This document shows positions 17,471-25,927 of a DNA stretch of 64,000 nt, one piece after another. The position numbers and the translations under genes are program-made. The first letter of the stretch is position 1; every line of letters begins with the position of its first letter. The stretch lies in contig NZ_JAGINX010000001.1 in NCBI RefSeq assembly GCF_017876395.1, positions 2,294,001 through 2,358,000 on the forward strand. Reading direction: 5' to 3'. The notes below the pieces were generated by a model. It searched no databases and was not told the DNA's origin. It was given only the letters and a program-made list of their open reading frames with translations. Source of the stretch: Nesterenkonia lacusekhoensis (lineage in GTDB: Bacteria > Actinomycetota > Actinomycetes > Actinomycetales > Micrococcaceae).

Positions 17471-18349
17471 AGAAACCGCGGCCCGCATAACGCGTGGACC
17501 TACTTCCGGGGGCAACCCAGGGTCATCGGGGTCGATGAGCACTGCTGGCGCCATACCGGCCGCGGATCCCACTACGTCACCGTGGTCATCGATTTGACCC
17601 CAGTGCGTGCGGGCACTGGGCCTGCCCGGCTGCTGGACATGGTCCCCGGCCGCTCTAAGGCCGTGTTCAAGACCTGGCTGGAGGCCCAAAGCAGGGACTT
17701 CCGGGAGGAGATCGAGGTAGTGGCCATGGACGGGTTCTCCGGGTTCAAGACCGCCACCGCCGAAGAGCTCCCAGAAGCTACCGCAGTCATGGACCCTTTC
17801 CACGTCGTTGCTCTGGCCGGCGACGCGTTGGACCAGACGAGGCAACGAGTTCAACGTGAGACCACCGGCCACCGGGGACGTTCTGGCGACCCGCTCTACG
17901 GGGCTCGTAAGACTCTGCGCACCGGGGCTGACCTGCTCACCCAACCCCAGGAGAGGAAGCTGACCAGAGTGTTCGCCGCTGATGAGCACGTCGAAGTCGA
18001 AGCGACCTGGAGCGTGTACCAGAAGATCGTCGCCGCCTACCGACACCCCTCCAAGAAGGACGGCGAGCACCTCCTTCAAGAGGTCATCACCTCGCTGCGC
18101 CGCGGAATCCCCGCGAAGCTGATAGAGGTCAAGAAACTGGGCCGAACCCTGAACAAGCGCGCCGCCGACATTCTGGCCTACTTCGACCGACCCGGCACAT
18201 CAAACGGCCCCACCGAAGCGATCAACGGCCGGCTCGAGCACCTGCGCGGCACCGCCCTGGGATTCAGGAACCTGACCAACTACATCACCCGAGCCATGCT
18301 GGACACCGGAGGATTCAGACCCCTACTACACCCTCATCTGCGATGAGCC

Positions 18350-18488
18350 ACTTTCCGGAGCCGGACTGCCCGACGACGCCGAGGATCTCGCCCGCCCGGA
18401 TGCTCAGGGTGATCTCATGCAGCGCACGGACGGTGCGACTCTCGTCGCGGGCCGGATACGCCTTGGACACTCCGTGGAGCGCGATCAT
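18350..18488 (-). pseudogene. ABC transporter ATPase (MetN/Dpp-like), only the first ~46 residues left
   Basis: From ATG 18488 (or 18527 with MCTLVTVDEPARP in front) the frame reads MIALHGVSKAYPARDE ... LHEITLSIRAGEILGVVGQSGSGK and then enters the ISL3 end. It is cut exactly inside Walker A. The opening resembles methionine or oligopeptide importer ATPases. Its remaining ~200 residues are not on the other side of the IS, where an unrelated lyase gene lies. Confidence 0.75.
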
Positions 18489-18586
18489 CGGCCGCGCGGG
18501 CTCATCAACGGTCACAAGGGTGCACAACGCCCCTGCTCACCCGGACCATTCCGGCCGCGGCAGTGGCGGGGATCACTCGCCGGTCG

Positions 18587-18654
18587 AATTGCGTACCCCA
18601 TTCTCGAGAATCAGGAACACGATCCGCTCAGAGTCCCCGATGAGGTACGCAATT
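18587..18654. repeat. REP-like palindromic intergenic repeat (copy a)
   Basis: Perfect 11-bp arms AATTGCGTACC and GGTACGCAATT enclose about 46 bp containing TTCTCGAGAATCAGG and CACGATCCGCTCAGAG. Related copies lie at 19322-19395, 19707-19769 and 37014-37083, all between genes. Confidence 0.75.
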
Positions 18655-18706
18655 CCGCCTCAGATGCGAGCGCCAGTGGGCAGGACGGCCTGGGGCCAGA
18701 CGTCAC

Positions 18707-19177
18707 TCAGTGCTGATGCGTATGGACGATGTAGAGATCGCACTTCGTCTCGCCGGCCAGGGTCCGCGCCACGCTGCCGAGGACTCGGGTGATCCCCTGG
18801 ACGCGCTTATTGCCCACCACGATGAGATCTGCGTTCACCCTGGCGGCCTCGTCGCTGAGCGCAGCACCGGGCTTGCCTTCGACAGCCTTCGGAATCACCG
18901 TCAGGCCTGGGTGGCTGCTGCGCAGCTCCTCGGCGATCTTTGACGCTGTGGCCTCTGCTTCTGCGGCGTACTGGGCCACGAGCGTACGGTACGCCTTGCT
19001 GACAGCGTCCGATTCGCTCTGCGTGTGGATCGACTGCAGGGTCTCTGCCTTATGCGTGTTGAAGGCAGTCGCCACATGCAGCTCCGCACCGAAGGCCGCA
19101 GCGAGGGACGCCGCCTTCTGCGCTGCCTTCCTGGCGGTGTCGCTCTCGTCCACGCCCACCACAATGATCTCGGCCAT
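18707..19177 (-). CDS. Universal stress protein, UspA family
   Basis: 156 residues from MAEIIVVGVDES. The opening strand, a helix with SDTARKAAQKAASLAAAFG, and the ATP-binding consensus G-2x-G-9x-G-S/T (VVGNKRVQGITRVLGSVA) are all present. A long central helix (AVSKAYRTLVAQYAAEAEATASKIAEELR) is typical. The protein should bind ATP as a dimer and take part in stress survival. It stands alone on the minus strand between REP-like repeats. Confidence 0.88.
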   Translation of the reverse strand: MAEIIVVGVDESDTARKAAQKAASLAAAFGAELHVATAFNTHKAETLQSIHTQSESDAVSKAYRTLVAQYAAEAEATASKIAEELRSSHPGLTVIPKAVEGKPGAALSDEAARVNADLIVVGNKRVQGITRVLGSVARTLAGETKCDLYIVHTHQH

Positions 19178-19321
19178 GATCGCTCCCAAAGGCTGTCACA
19201 TTCGTCCGCTGTTCGTCAGCGCTGCTCTGCATAACGCTACCCGAAGCGGCTCCGGAGGAGGTGCCGGCATCGAGTGTGTCGACCGCCCGCACCCAGCCCT
19301 GACCGGGGCCGGAGATCGCGT

Positions 19322-19395
19322 AGTTCATAGTTGTGAATGGAAACCACGATCCCCGTAATTCCCACATTCAGGAACGCAATCACCGGGTCAGGACA
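19322..19395. repeat. REP-like intergenic repeat (copy d, degenerate)
   Basis: Shares CACGATCCCCGTAATTCCCA and CATTCAGGAACGCAA, followed by GTCAGGACAGG, with copy b at 19707. The outer GGTACGC arm has decayed to GGAACGC and the left arm is poorly kept. Confidence 0.55.
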
Positions 19396-19401
19396 GGAGT
19401 T

Positions 19402-19674
19402 TCAGACCAGGTGGAGTTCGCGCAGCTTGGCGTCCACGTCGGCGTTGCTCGGCTCCACCTGGTGCGAGGCATCCGGGTAGAGCACGACCGGGATATTCGT
19501 CCGCCCGGAGATGTCCCGAGCCACCTCGGCGGCCTCCGGCTCTGCCTCGAGGTCGATGTAGGTGTAGGCCACGCCCAGCTCGTCCAGCTGAGCTTTGGTC
19601 CGCCGGCAGTCTCGGCACCAGTCGGCGCCGAACATTCTGATCGCCTGGTCTGGCTGGTCTGCGTTCTCGCTCAT
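19402..19674 (-). CDS. Glutaredoxin-like protein, mycoredoxin type
   Basis: 90 residues with the thioredoxin fold: RMFGADWCRDCRRTKAQLDEL contains the redox motif C-R-D-C, YTYIDLEAEPEA forms the second strand, and TNIPVVLYPDASH supplies the cis-Pro loop. Mycoredoxins of actinobacteria carry CxxC and reduce mycothiol mixed disulfides, including those formed by mycothiol-dependent arsenate reductases. The CRDC form is unlike the common CPYC/CGYC. The start is MSENADQ at 19674. Confidence 0.83.
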   Translation of the reverse strand: MSENADQPDQAIRMFGADWCRDCRRTKAQLDELGVAYTYIDLEAEPEAAEVARDISGRTNIPVVLYPDASHQVEPSNADVDAKLRELHLV

Positions 19675-19706
19675 CACCCCAGCCTAGGACCTCACCGTCT
19701 GAGAAT

Positions 19707-19769
19707 CGCGTACCCCGTTGTCGACAATCGGGGCCACAATCCCCGCATTCACCACATTCAGGTACGCAA
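19707..19769. repeat. REP-like palindromic intergenic repeat (copy b)
   Basis: GCGTACCCCGTTGTCGACAA at the left and CATTCAGGTACGC at the right form the outer palindrome. The central GTTGTCGACAA is itself self-complementary. It is related to copies a, c and d and lies between the mycoredoxin and the symporter gene. Confidence 0.72.
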
Positions 19770-19804
19770 CCCACTCAGGGCAGGGACGCAATCCACTCCG
19801 GGCA

Positions 19805-21301
19805 TCAGCGCTGAGCGGCGAGGGCGGCGTCGTCGTCGGCTGTCTCCCGCCGGCCGCGCCGGGAGGCGGCGATGAACTCCTCCGCCCGATCCCGCGGAGG
19901 CGCCGTCAACAGGCTCACCCCGACGAAGAGCACCACCGAGACCAGAAGCCCCCAGACTCCGCTGCCCTGACCCAGGAACAGGGTGCCCGTGGCCTCCAGG
20001 GCGAAGACCAGCCCGCCGGCCACCACCACGGAGACGATGACCCCGGCCGCAGTTCCCCGCCTCCAGAAGAAGGCGCCCACGGTGGGCGGCACCAGGACCA
20101 GCAGACCCGCCGACGCCGACACCGAGAGCACCGCCACCAGATCCAGCTCCAGATGCGCGAACCAATACGCCAGCCCGGCGATCACCGGCAGCGCCGCCTT
20201 GCCCAGCCGCAGCTGGCCCCGCTCGGAGGACTGCGGGCGCACCGCAGCGTAGACGTCACGGCTCAGCGTGGAGGACAGGGTCAGCATGATGGAGTCGATC
20301 GTGGAGACGCAGGCCGCCAGGGTGCCGATCATCACGATCAGCGCCAGCGGCGTAGGCACCAGGTCCGAGCCGAGCAGCGTAGGGGTGGCCATATCGCTGG
20401 ACTCCAGGTCAGGGAAGTGCAGCCGGGCCGCGAAGCCCCAGAACACGGAGACGAACGTGTAGACGAAGCCGAAGATCAGGAAGCCCAGCAGCATCCGCCG
20501 CAGGTCCTTCATCGACCCGGGGGTGAAGAGCCGCTGACTGACCTGCGGATTGGAGATGGAGAAGAAGACCCACGGCAGAGTCAGGGCCAGGAACGTGCTG
20601 AAGCTGAAGTACCCCTCCCCCGGCACGCTCATCGCACCGGGCTGCTCAGCCAGCCCGTCGAAGAAGGCACCCAGGCCGCCGAACTGCCAGATCACCACGA
20701 TGACCACCAGAGTGGCTCCGAGGATCATCAGCACCGACTGCAGCGAATCGGTCCAGGCCACCGAGCGCAGCCCCGCCACCATGGCGAAGACGATGGCCAG
20801 TGCCATGGCCAGCAGCGTGCCCTGAGTGAAGCTGATGGCCGCCCCGGTCATCCCGGAGAGCAGGTACCCGACGCCGGCCAGCTGGACCGCGGCATAGGGG
20901 ACCAGAAAGATGCAGCTGGCCAGCGCCGTCGTCGCGCCTGCCGATCGACTGCCGTAGCGGTGGCCGATCATCTCTGAGGGGGTGATGTAGCCGAACCGCT
21001 TGCCCACCCGCCAGAATCGTGGGCCGAAGACCAGCACCAGGGTGACGCCACACAGGTAGAGCAGCTCGAACCCGAGCGCACCCACACCTCCGGCGTAGGT
21101 CAGCCCGGCCAGGCCGATCATCATGAAGGCGCTGTAGGTGGTGGCGCTGTAGCTCATCGCCGAGACGAATCCGCCCATCCGGCGGCCGCCCAGGAAGTAG
21201 GCGGACATGTCCTCGGAGCGGCCGGGCCGGGAGAGCAGCGCGGCGGCCAGCGCGACCACCACGTAGGCGGCCACACCTGTCCATACCCATTCAGCCGGCA
21301 T
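19805..21301 (-). CDS. Sodium:solute symporter (SSS family)
   Basis: 498 residues with about 13 membrane segments. Features of the SSS/PutP-PanF group include SEDMSAYFLGGRRMGGF after the first segment, SYSATTYSAFMMIGLAG in TM2, RFGYITPSEMIGHRYGS, and SQRLFTPGSMKD before TM8 with sodium-site residues. It should import an organic solute with Na+. The substrate (carboxylate, amino acid or vitamin) cannot be fixed. A 69-residue membrane protein is encoded 4 bp upstream on the same strand, a common pairing for this family. Confidence 0.88.
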   Translation of the reverse strand: MPAEWVWTGVAAYVVVALAAALLSRPGRSEDMSAYFLGGRRMGGFVSAMSYSATTYSAFMMIGLAGLTYAGGVGALGFELLYLCGVTLVLVFGPRFWRVGKRFGYITPSEMIGHRYGSRSAGATTALASCIFLVPYAAVQLAGVGYLLSGMTGAAISFTQGTLLAMALAIVFAMVAGLRSVAWTDSLQSVLMILGATLVVIVVIWQFGGLGAFFDGLAEQPGAMSVPGEGYFSFSTFLALTLPWVFFSISNPQVSQRLFTPGSMKDLRRMLLGFLIFGFVYTFVSVFWGFAARLHFPDLESSDMATPTLLGSDLVPTPLALIVMIGTLAACVSTIDSIMLTLSSTLSRDVYAAVRPQSSERGQLRLGKAALPVIAGLAYWFAHLELDLVAVLSVSASAGLLVLVPPTVGAFFWRRGTAAGVIVSVVVAGGLVFALEATGTLFLGQGSGVWGLLVSVVLFVGVSLLTAPPRDRAEEFIAASRRGRRETADDDAALAAQR

Positions 21302-21305
21302 CGGC

Positions 21306-21515
21306 TCAGTCCTCCCAGTCGGCGGAGAGGATCACATTCAGCGCGATGACCACGCCGGTGGCCACCGTCCAGAACAGCGCGCTGCCGTACCAGGCGTCCA
21401 CCTCACGCAGCAGCGTGTAGGGAACCACAAACATGGCCAGCATGATCACCGGGATGGAGATCAGCAGGGCAGCACGACGCCGGCTGCTGCGCTGGTCCTC
21501 ATCCGTGCGAATCAT
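21306..21515 (-). CDS. Small two-span membrane protein paired with the SSS symporter
   Basis: 69 residues with a charged N-terminus (MIRTDEDQRSSRRRA) and two hydrophobic segments (ALLISIPVIMLAMFVVPY and ALFWTVATGVVIALNVIL), ending in DWED. Small proteins of this kind (DUF3311-like) are often encoded immediately before sodium/solute symporters and probably help assembly. Family assignment is by size, topology and position only. Confidence 0.7.
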   Translation of the reverse strand: MIRTDEDQRSSRRRAALLISIPVIMLAMFVVPYTLLREVDAWYGSALFWTVATGVVIALNVILSADWED

Positions 21516-21575
21516 GGGGCTCAGGATACCGCGGATCGGCCGGGGACGATGGGCGCGGCGTCGCCCGGACCCGAG

Positions 21576-22691
21576 TCACTCCCCGACGTGCAGCACCGGC
21601 TTGATCGTCTCGCCGGAGGCACTGTCCGCGATGGCCTGATCGATCTGGTCGAACTCGTAGACCCGGACCAGCTCGTCGAACGGGAAGCGTCCCTGCTTGT
21701 TAAGCTGCAGCAGTGCGGGGATCAGGTCGTGGGCGGTTCCGCCCCCGCCCAAAGTTCCCACCACGCGTCGGCCCCACAGGATGCTCATGTGGTCCAGGCT
21801 GAAGGTGGCACCGGCCGGGGCGTCGCCCACCAGGATCAGCTGACCCAGCATGCCCACCACCTCGGCAGCATCCTCGATCACAGCGATCACCCCGGTGCAG
21901 TCCACGGCATGGTCCACCTCGCCGCCGACGATCTGCCGGATCCGGTCCTTCGCGCTCTCGTCCTTGGAGTTGATGGTGTGCGTGGCGCCGTATCTGGCTG
22001 CGAGCTCCAGGCGCGAGTCATGGACGTCCACCGCGATGATCGTGGTGGCGGGCGTGTTCTTGGCGGCCATGACCGCAGACAGCCCCACCGCCCCGACGCC
22101 GAAGATCACCAGAGACTCCCCCGGGCTTGGGCTGGGCGGAGTTGAGGATCGCACCGGCTCCGGTGGTGATGCCGCAGGCGAGCACACCGGCGCTGGTCAG
22201 GTCGACGTCGTCGTCGATCCGCACCACGGAGTTCGCCGTGGTCAGCGCGTAGGTGGCGAAGGAGGACTGGCCGAAGAAGTGCCCGGAGACCTCGCCGCCG
22301 TCGGGCCTGCTGTACCCGCTCTGCCCGGACTTCGGCCCGGAGAACCGCCTGCCGCTGAGCACAGCCGAGCCCAGCTCGGCGCAGTAGCGGTGCTGGCCCT
22401 GCCGACAGTTCCGGCACTTTCCACAGTACGGTCATCCCATGATGACCCGGTCTCCCACGGCCACGTCCTCGACGCCGGGTCCCACCTTCTCCACCACTCC
22501 GGAGCCTTCATGACCCATCACCCCGGGAAGGGGCAGAGGCATGTCCCCGGACCGGGCGATCAGGTCGGTATGGCAGATCCCGGTGCCCACTACACGGACC
22601 AGCACCTCCCCTCGGTGGGGTCCTCGATCTCCAGCTCTTCGAGCATGAAGGGGGCGTCGGTCTCTTCCACGACATAGGCGCTGGCCTTCAT
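21576..22691 (-). pseudogene. Zinc-dependent alcohol dehydrogenase, multiply disrupted
   Basis: The 1116-bp span would encode about 371 residues, the usual MDR length. Reading across frames gives [40 protein letters not shown], the GHE-type zinc motif [16 protein letters not shown], structural-zinc cysteines CGKCRNC, and the NAD-binding IFGVGAVGLSAV. Lesions: one G missing in the GGGG run after DPTEG (about 22622), an in-frame TGA after DRVIMG (about 22436), and one extra G in the GGGGG run before ESLVIF (about 22118). It resembles aryl/benzyl-alcohol dehydrogenases. Three lesions make a real pseudogene likely. Confidence 0.85.
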
Positions 22692-22807
22692 GAGCTCAGC
22701 CTAGATCCGCCCCGTCCCGCACGTCACGGTCCGGCCGCGCGACCTTCCCCACCCTTGTTAGGTTGGACACAGCGGATCCCTTCCAGACAGAGAGCACTTT
22801 GAAGACC

Positions 22808-23170
22808 ATGCCGGAGAATCACGACGCCGCACCCACACCGCAGAGCCTGCGTCACGTCACCGTCCAGACCACGGCGGACTCGGCTGAGGCCGCCGAGAAG
22901 CTGGCCGCCGCCGTCGTCGATGCTCAGCTGGCGGCCTGCGCGCAGGTCTCAGAGATCCGCAGCTTCTACCGCTGGAAAGGTGAGGTCCATCACGAGCCCG
23001 AGCAGTCGGTGACCTTCAAGACCACTGCCTCAGCGGCACCTGCCCTCCAACAGCTGCTCCAGGAGCTGCACCCCTATGAGGAGCCGGAGATCATCGTCCA
23101 GCCGATCATCGCAGGCAGCCCCGGCTACCTCGAGTGGGTGTCCGACAACAGCCGCGGACGCGAGCGCTGA
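22808..23170 (+). CDS. cutA: CutA-like divalent-ion tolerance protein
   Basis: 120 residues. After a short tail the CutA1 fold is clear: TVQTTADSAEAAEKLAAAVV, LAACAQVSEIRSFYRWKGEV and the conserved ending HPYEEPEIIVQPIIAGSPGYLEWV. CutA proteins form very stable ferredoxin-like trimers. Their link to copper tolerance is old and the biochemical role is unsettled. The start is ATG 22808, as the longer reading (MDTADPFQ) adds unconserved residues. Confidence 0.9.
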   Translation: MPENHDAAPTPQSLRHVTVQTTADSAEAAEKLAAAVVDAQLAACAQVSEIRSFYRWKGEVHHEPEQSVTFKTTASAAPALQQLLQELHPYEEPEIIVQPIIAGSPGYLEWVSDNSRGRER

Positions 23171-23248
23171 GCCGCGCGTTCCTTGAGATACCTCACGTCA
23201 GAGGCCGGTGCGTTGACCACAGCCCCTCCTGGGGAGCACACTTAAGTA

Positions 23249-23334
23249 CGTGCCGGGCTGCAGGTAACCCCCGGGCTCCAACCATCAGCCGCTACGAGCG
23301 GCCACGCGCCGTGAGGCGTTCCCAGCCCGGCACG
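23249..23334 (+). other. Multi-stem structured intergenic element upstream of the DUF47-PiT pair
   Basis: An 86-nt block is closed by perfect 12-bp arms CGTGCCGGGCTG and CAGCCCGGCACG. Inside are at least two further hairpins: GCCGCT-ACGA-GCGGC (about 23288-23302), and ACGC-GCC-GTGA-GGCGT. A single-stranded purine/C-rich strand GGTAACCCCCGGGCTCCAAC lies between. There is no poly-U tract. It could be a cutA terminator or a cis-regulatory or small RNA. It matches no riboswitch that I recognise. Confidence 0.5.
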
Positions 23335-23454
23335 CCCCCTCTCATCATCGCGTGCTCTGCGAGTCCTCCTGCGCCGACCAGTTAACGTGGGCGCTATACA
23401 CTTCCCACCTGTAAGACAAGACTCGTTCATCTGTGGGACAGGGACACGCATCGC

Positions 23455-24066
23455 ATGATCGCACGCCGAGGCCGTTCACAGGCCGCAGAGCTGCTGACGA
23501 AGATCGCACGGGAGGTGCGCTCCGGCGTCCAGCTGCTGGGGCAGCTGCTGGGGACCCCCGAATCCGAGCGCGCGGCTCTGCGTGACGAGCTGCTGGCTCT
23601 CGAAGGCAATGCGATGGACCTGCACTTCAACCTGATGACCCATATGCGCAGCGTCTTCCTGACTCCGCTCCCTCGGCAGGACATCTACACCCTCTCCCAG
23701 CAGCTGAACCGCACGATGGAGCACGTGGTGGCCGCCGGGGACTTCCTGCTCGCCCGCGAGCACCTCAAACTGGCCCCGCAGAGCTCCGAGCAGGTGGAGA
23801 CTCTGACGCGCCAGGTCGATCTGACCATCGGCGCGCTCTCCCGGCTGGATGACTTCGACCAGCTCGAGGACTACTGGATCCAGATGCAGCGCCTGGCCAA
23901 ACAGGGCAACAGGACGCACCGCGAGTGGATCATCTCCACCGACGGCGCCTTCCAGCCCAACATCGCTCTGCAGCAGACCCAGGTGGCGGAGGCGCTGCTC
24001 AGCGCTGTGGAGGCCCAGCGCACTGTGGCGATCACGGCCGGGTCCATCATCGTGCGCGAATCCTGA
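23455..24066 (+). CDS. DUF47/PhoU-like accessory protein of the PiT phosphate transporter
   Basis: 203 residues, almost entirely helical, with the PhoU_div (DUF47) pattern: LTKIAREVRSGVQLLGQLLG, ALEGNAMDLHFNLMTHMRS and FLTPLPRQDIYTLSQQLNRTMEHV. The TPxxRxDI block is the most conserved part of the family. These proteins are encoded beside PiT carriers and modulate them. The next gene follows after 10 bp, forming a two-gene operon. A TATACA element at about 23394 could serve as its -10 box. Confidence 0.85.
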   Translation: MIARRGRSQAAELLTKIAREVRSGVQLLGQLLGTPESERAALRDELLALEGNAMDLHFNLMTHMRSVFLTPLPRQDIYTLSQQLNRTMEHVVAAGDFLLAREHLKLAPQSSEQVETLTRQVDLTIGALSRLDDFDQLEDYWIQMQRLAKQGNRTHREWIISTDGAFQPNIALQQTQVAEALLSAVEAQRTVAITAGSIIVRES

Positions 24067-24076
24067 CGGGGCAGCC

Positions 24077-25102
24077 GTGGATCCGATACTGCTGATTCTG
24101 CTGATCCTTGTGGGAGCGGCCATGCTCCCGGCACTGTATGTCGCCGGCATGCAGGACGTGGCCAACTCCATCGCCATCCCGGTGCGGACCCGCGCACTGA
24201 CCGCCCCCGTGGCTACGCGGGTCTCGGCCGTCTTCCATGGCATCGGAGTTCTGGCGGCCCTGCCGCTGGGCGTCTGGCTGTTCGCCTGGTTCGAGTTCCC
24301 GGAGATGGATCCGGAGCTGAGCCTGGGCATGATCCTGGCAGTTCTGCTCTCGGTCGCCGCCTGGGGGACGTTCGCCTATTTCAAAGGCATGCCGATCTCC
24401 ATCACGCACGGGCTGATCGCCGGGGTCCTGGGCGGCTGCCTGGCCATCCTCACGCTGGAGGGCATCGACAGCGACGTCGTGCTGGGCCTGCCCTGGTTCG
24501 CACCTCTGATGACGCTGCTGGTCTCTCCGCTGGTCGCCTTCGGCTTCGCCTATCTGCTGGTCTTCGCCACGGTCCCCTTCGCCAGAGGAGAGGACCCGGA
24601 TGAGGTCAACAGGGTCGCCCGCGGCGTGCAGTCCATCTCCGTGGGTGTCACCAGCCTGGGCACCGGCCTGCAGCAGGGGCAGCGGTTCTCCTTCCTGCTG
24701 CTGATCGCGCTGCACGCCGCCGATGTGCCGGAGCCCGCCCGCTGGATGCCCCTGGCCTATCTCGTCTTCGCCGTGATGATCGGCGCAGGCTGCCTGACCG
24801 GCGGGTGGCGGATCGGCCACGTCCTGGGCCATCGGCTGGTGGCCGTCGATCCGTTGCGCGGCATGGTTGCGGCCACCTCGAACGCCGGCCTGCTGTTCAT
24901 CGGCTCCATCGGCCTGGCGCTGCCGCTGTCGACCTCGCTGGTGGCGGCCTCATCGATCATCGGCGCCGGGTCCAACCAGCGCTTCGCCACGGTGAACTGG
25001 CGTCAGTTCATCCGCATGTTCCTCTATTGGGCGGCCACTCCGCTGGCCACAGGAATCGTGACAGCCGTGCTCACCCTGGCGATGAGTCCGCTGCTGCTCT
25101 AG
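24077..25102 (+). CDS. pit: Inorganic phosphate transporter, PiT family
   Basis: 341 residues from a GTG start (VDPILLILLILVG). The two halves carry the PiT signature in altered form: GMQDVANSIAIPVRTRALTA, where most members have GxNDxANA/S, and ATSNAGLLFIGSIGLALPLSTSLVAASSIIGAGSN near the C-terminus. About ten membrane segments are seen. It should import phosphate (or metal-phosphate) with H+ or Na+. It converges on the pst operon 22 bp away, so low- and high-affinity phosphate systems sit together. Confidence 0.85.
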   Translation: MDPILLILLILVGAAMLPALYVAGMQDVANSIAIPVRTRALTAPVATRVSAVFHGIGVLAALPLGVWLFAWFEFPEMDPELSLGMILAVLLSVAAWGTFAYFKGMPISITHGLIAGVLGGCLAILTLEGIDSDVVLGLPWFAPLMTLLVSPLVAFGFAYLLVFATVPFARGEDPDEVNRVARGVQSISVGVTSLGTGLQQGQRFSFLLLIALHAADVPEPARWMPLAYLVFAVMIGAGCLTGGWRIGHVLGHRLVAVDPLRGMVAATSNAGLLFIGSIGLALPLSTSLVAASSIIGAGSNQRFATVNWRQFIRMFLYWAATPLATGIVTAVLTLAMSPLLL

Positions 25103-25124
25103 CGGGGCCGGCCCGGCGTGCAGA

Positions 25125-25904
25125 TCATCCGAACTTGCCGGAGACGTAGCGCTCGGTCTGCTCGTTGCTCGGGTTGTTGAAGATCGTGGCCGTCTCGTCG
25201 TACTCGATCATCTTGCCGGGCTTACCCGTTCCGGCGATGTTGAAGAACGCGGTCTTCTCCGAGACGCGTGCCGCCTGCTGCATATTGTGCGTCACGATGA
25301 CCACCGTGTACTCCTGCTTGAGCTCGTGGATCAGATCCTCGATGGCCAAGGTGGAGATCGGGTCCAGCGCCGAGCAGGGCTCATCCATCAGGATCACGTC
25401 CGGCTTCACCGCGATGGTCCGGGCGATGCACAGGCGCTGCTGCTGACCGCCGGAGAGGCCGGAGCCCGGCTTGTCCAGACGCTCCTTGACCTCGTTCCAG
25501 AGGTTGGCTCCGCGCAGAGCCTCCTCCACGATGTCGTCGGACTGGGACTTCGACATCCGCGCCCCATTGAGCTTATAGCCGGCCAGGACGTTCTCCCGGA
25601 TGCTCATCGTGGGGAACGGGTTGGGCCGCTGGAAGACCATGCCCACCATGGAGCGGACCGTCACCGGGTCCACGCCGGGTCCGTAGATGTTCTCACCGTC
25701 GAGCAGCAGCTCGCCCTCGACCCGAGCCCCGGGAAGCACCTCATGCATGCGGTTCAGCGTGCGCATGAAGGTGGTCTTGCCGCAGCCGGAGGGCCCGATG
25801 AATGCCGTCACCGAACGGGCCGCGATGTTGATGTTCACACCTTCCACGGCGAGGAAGTCGCCGTAGTAGACGTTGAGGTCCTTGGTCTCGATGCGCTTAG
25901 ACAT
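25125..25904 (-). CDS. pstB: Phosphate ABC transporter ATP-binding protein PstB
   Basis: 259 residues. Walker A is GPSGCGKTT, the signature LSGGQQQR, Walker [14 protein letters not shown], and the H-loop VTHNMQQA. PstB-specific features include [34 protein letters not shown] and the C-terminal [16 protein letters not shown]. The start is ATG 25904 ([15 protein letters not shown]). It is the last gene of pstS-pstC-pstA-pstB, with 23 bp between pstA and pstB. Confidence 0.97.
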   Translation of the reverse strand: MSKRIETKDLNVYYGDFLAVEGVNINIAARSVTAFIGPSGCGKTTFMRTLNRMHEVLPGARVEGELLLDGENIYGPGVDPVTVRSMVGMVFQRPNPFPTMSIRENVLAGYKLNGARMSKSQSDDIVEEALRGANLWNEVKERLDKPGSGLSGGQQQRLCIARTIAVKPDVILMDEPCSALDPISTLAIEDLIHELKQEYTVVIVTHNMQQAARVSEKTAFFNIAGTGKPGKMIEYDETATIFNNPSNEQTERYVSGKFG

Positions 25905-25927
25905 AGTGTTCGATACTTCTTTCTGTA

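Larger units (their letters stand above)
16276..17519 (+). mobile_element. IS3-family (IS407-like) insertion sequence inside ISL3 copy 2
   Basis: A 1244-bp element with imperfect inverted repeats. The left end is TGGCATGACCCCCTAATTTC and the right end reads inward TGGGTTGCCCCCGGAAGTAG. Both then share GGTCCACGNGTTATG. A 4-bp direct repeat GGGT flanks it (16272-16275 and 17520-17523). The 4-bp duplication and the protein type fit the IS407 subgroup. Confidence 0.9.
15789..18346 (+). pseudogene. ISL3 transposase, frameshifted and split by IS3
   Basis: The 5' part starts PKPTFTCPDLNSFCLLDSLG and holds the zinc-binding CRNCGGQG. It goes out of frame at about 15952, where adding one C would restore GVPTGTVVRKLAHLPLGWRP. 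The second frame continues to the IS3 at 16276. The 3' part resumes at 17520-17523 with IGVDEHCWRHTGRGSHYVT, VAMDGFSGFK and NGPTEAINGRLEHL, ending in HLR. There are two independent lesions, so the gene is certainly inactive. Confidence 0.87.
15664..18349 (+). mobile_element. ISL3-family insertion sequence copy 2, interrupted by a different IS3 element
   Basis: The left end is GGCTCTTCGCGTTTGAGGGT and the right end the complement of GGCTCATCGCAGATGAGGGT. Without the nested IS3 it is about 1.44 kb. The transposase diverges clearly from copy 1/IS B, so this is a related but different ISL3. Flanking octamers differ (ACCTCGAC and ACTTTCCG), so there is no target duplication, and it separates two unrelated truncated genes. 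Confidence 0.9.

Noticed and set aside
4865-18349. A composite transposon bounded by ISL3 copies 1 and 2 carrying the ABC importer
   Set aside because: The outer flanks share no target duplication, both transposases are inactive, copy 1 is a mosaic, and the importer genes match their surroundings.
23249-23334. A tRNA, SRP RNA or SAM-type riboswitch
   Set aside because: There is no T-loop or TTCGA motif, no SRP Alu/GGAAG loop, and the SAM-class core motifs do not align. Only the general structure is reported.
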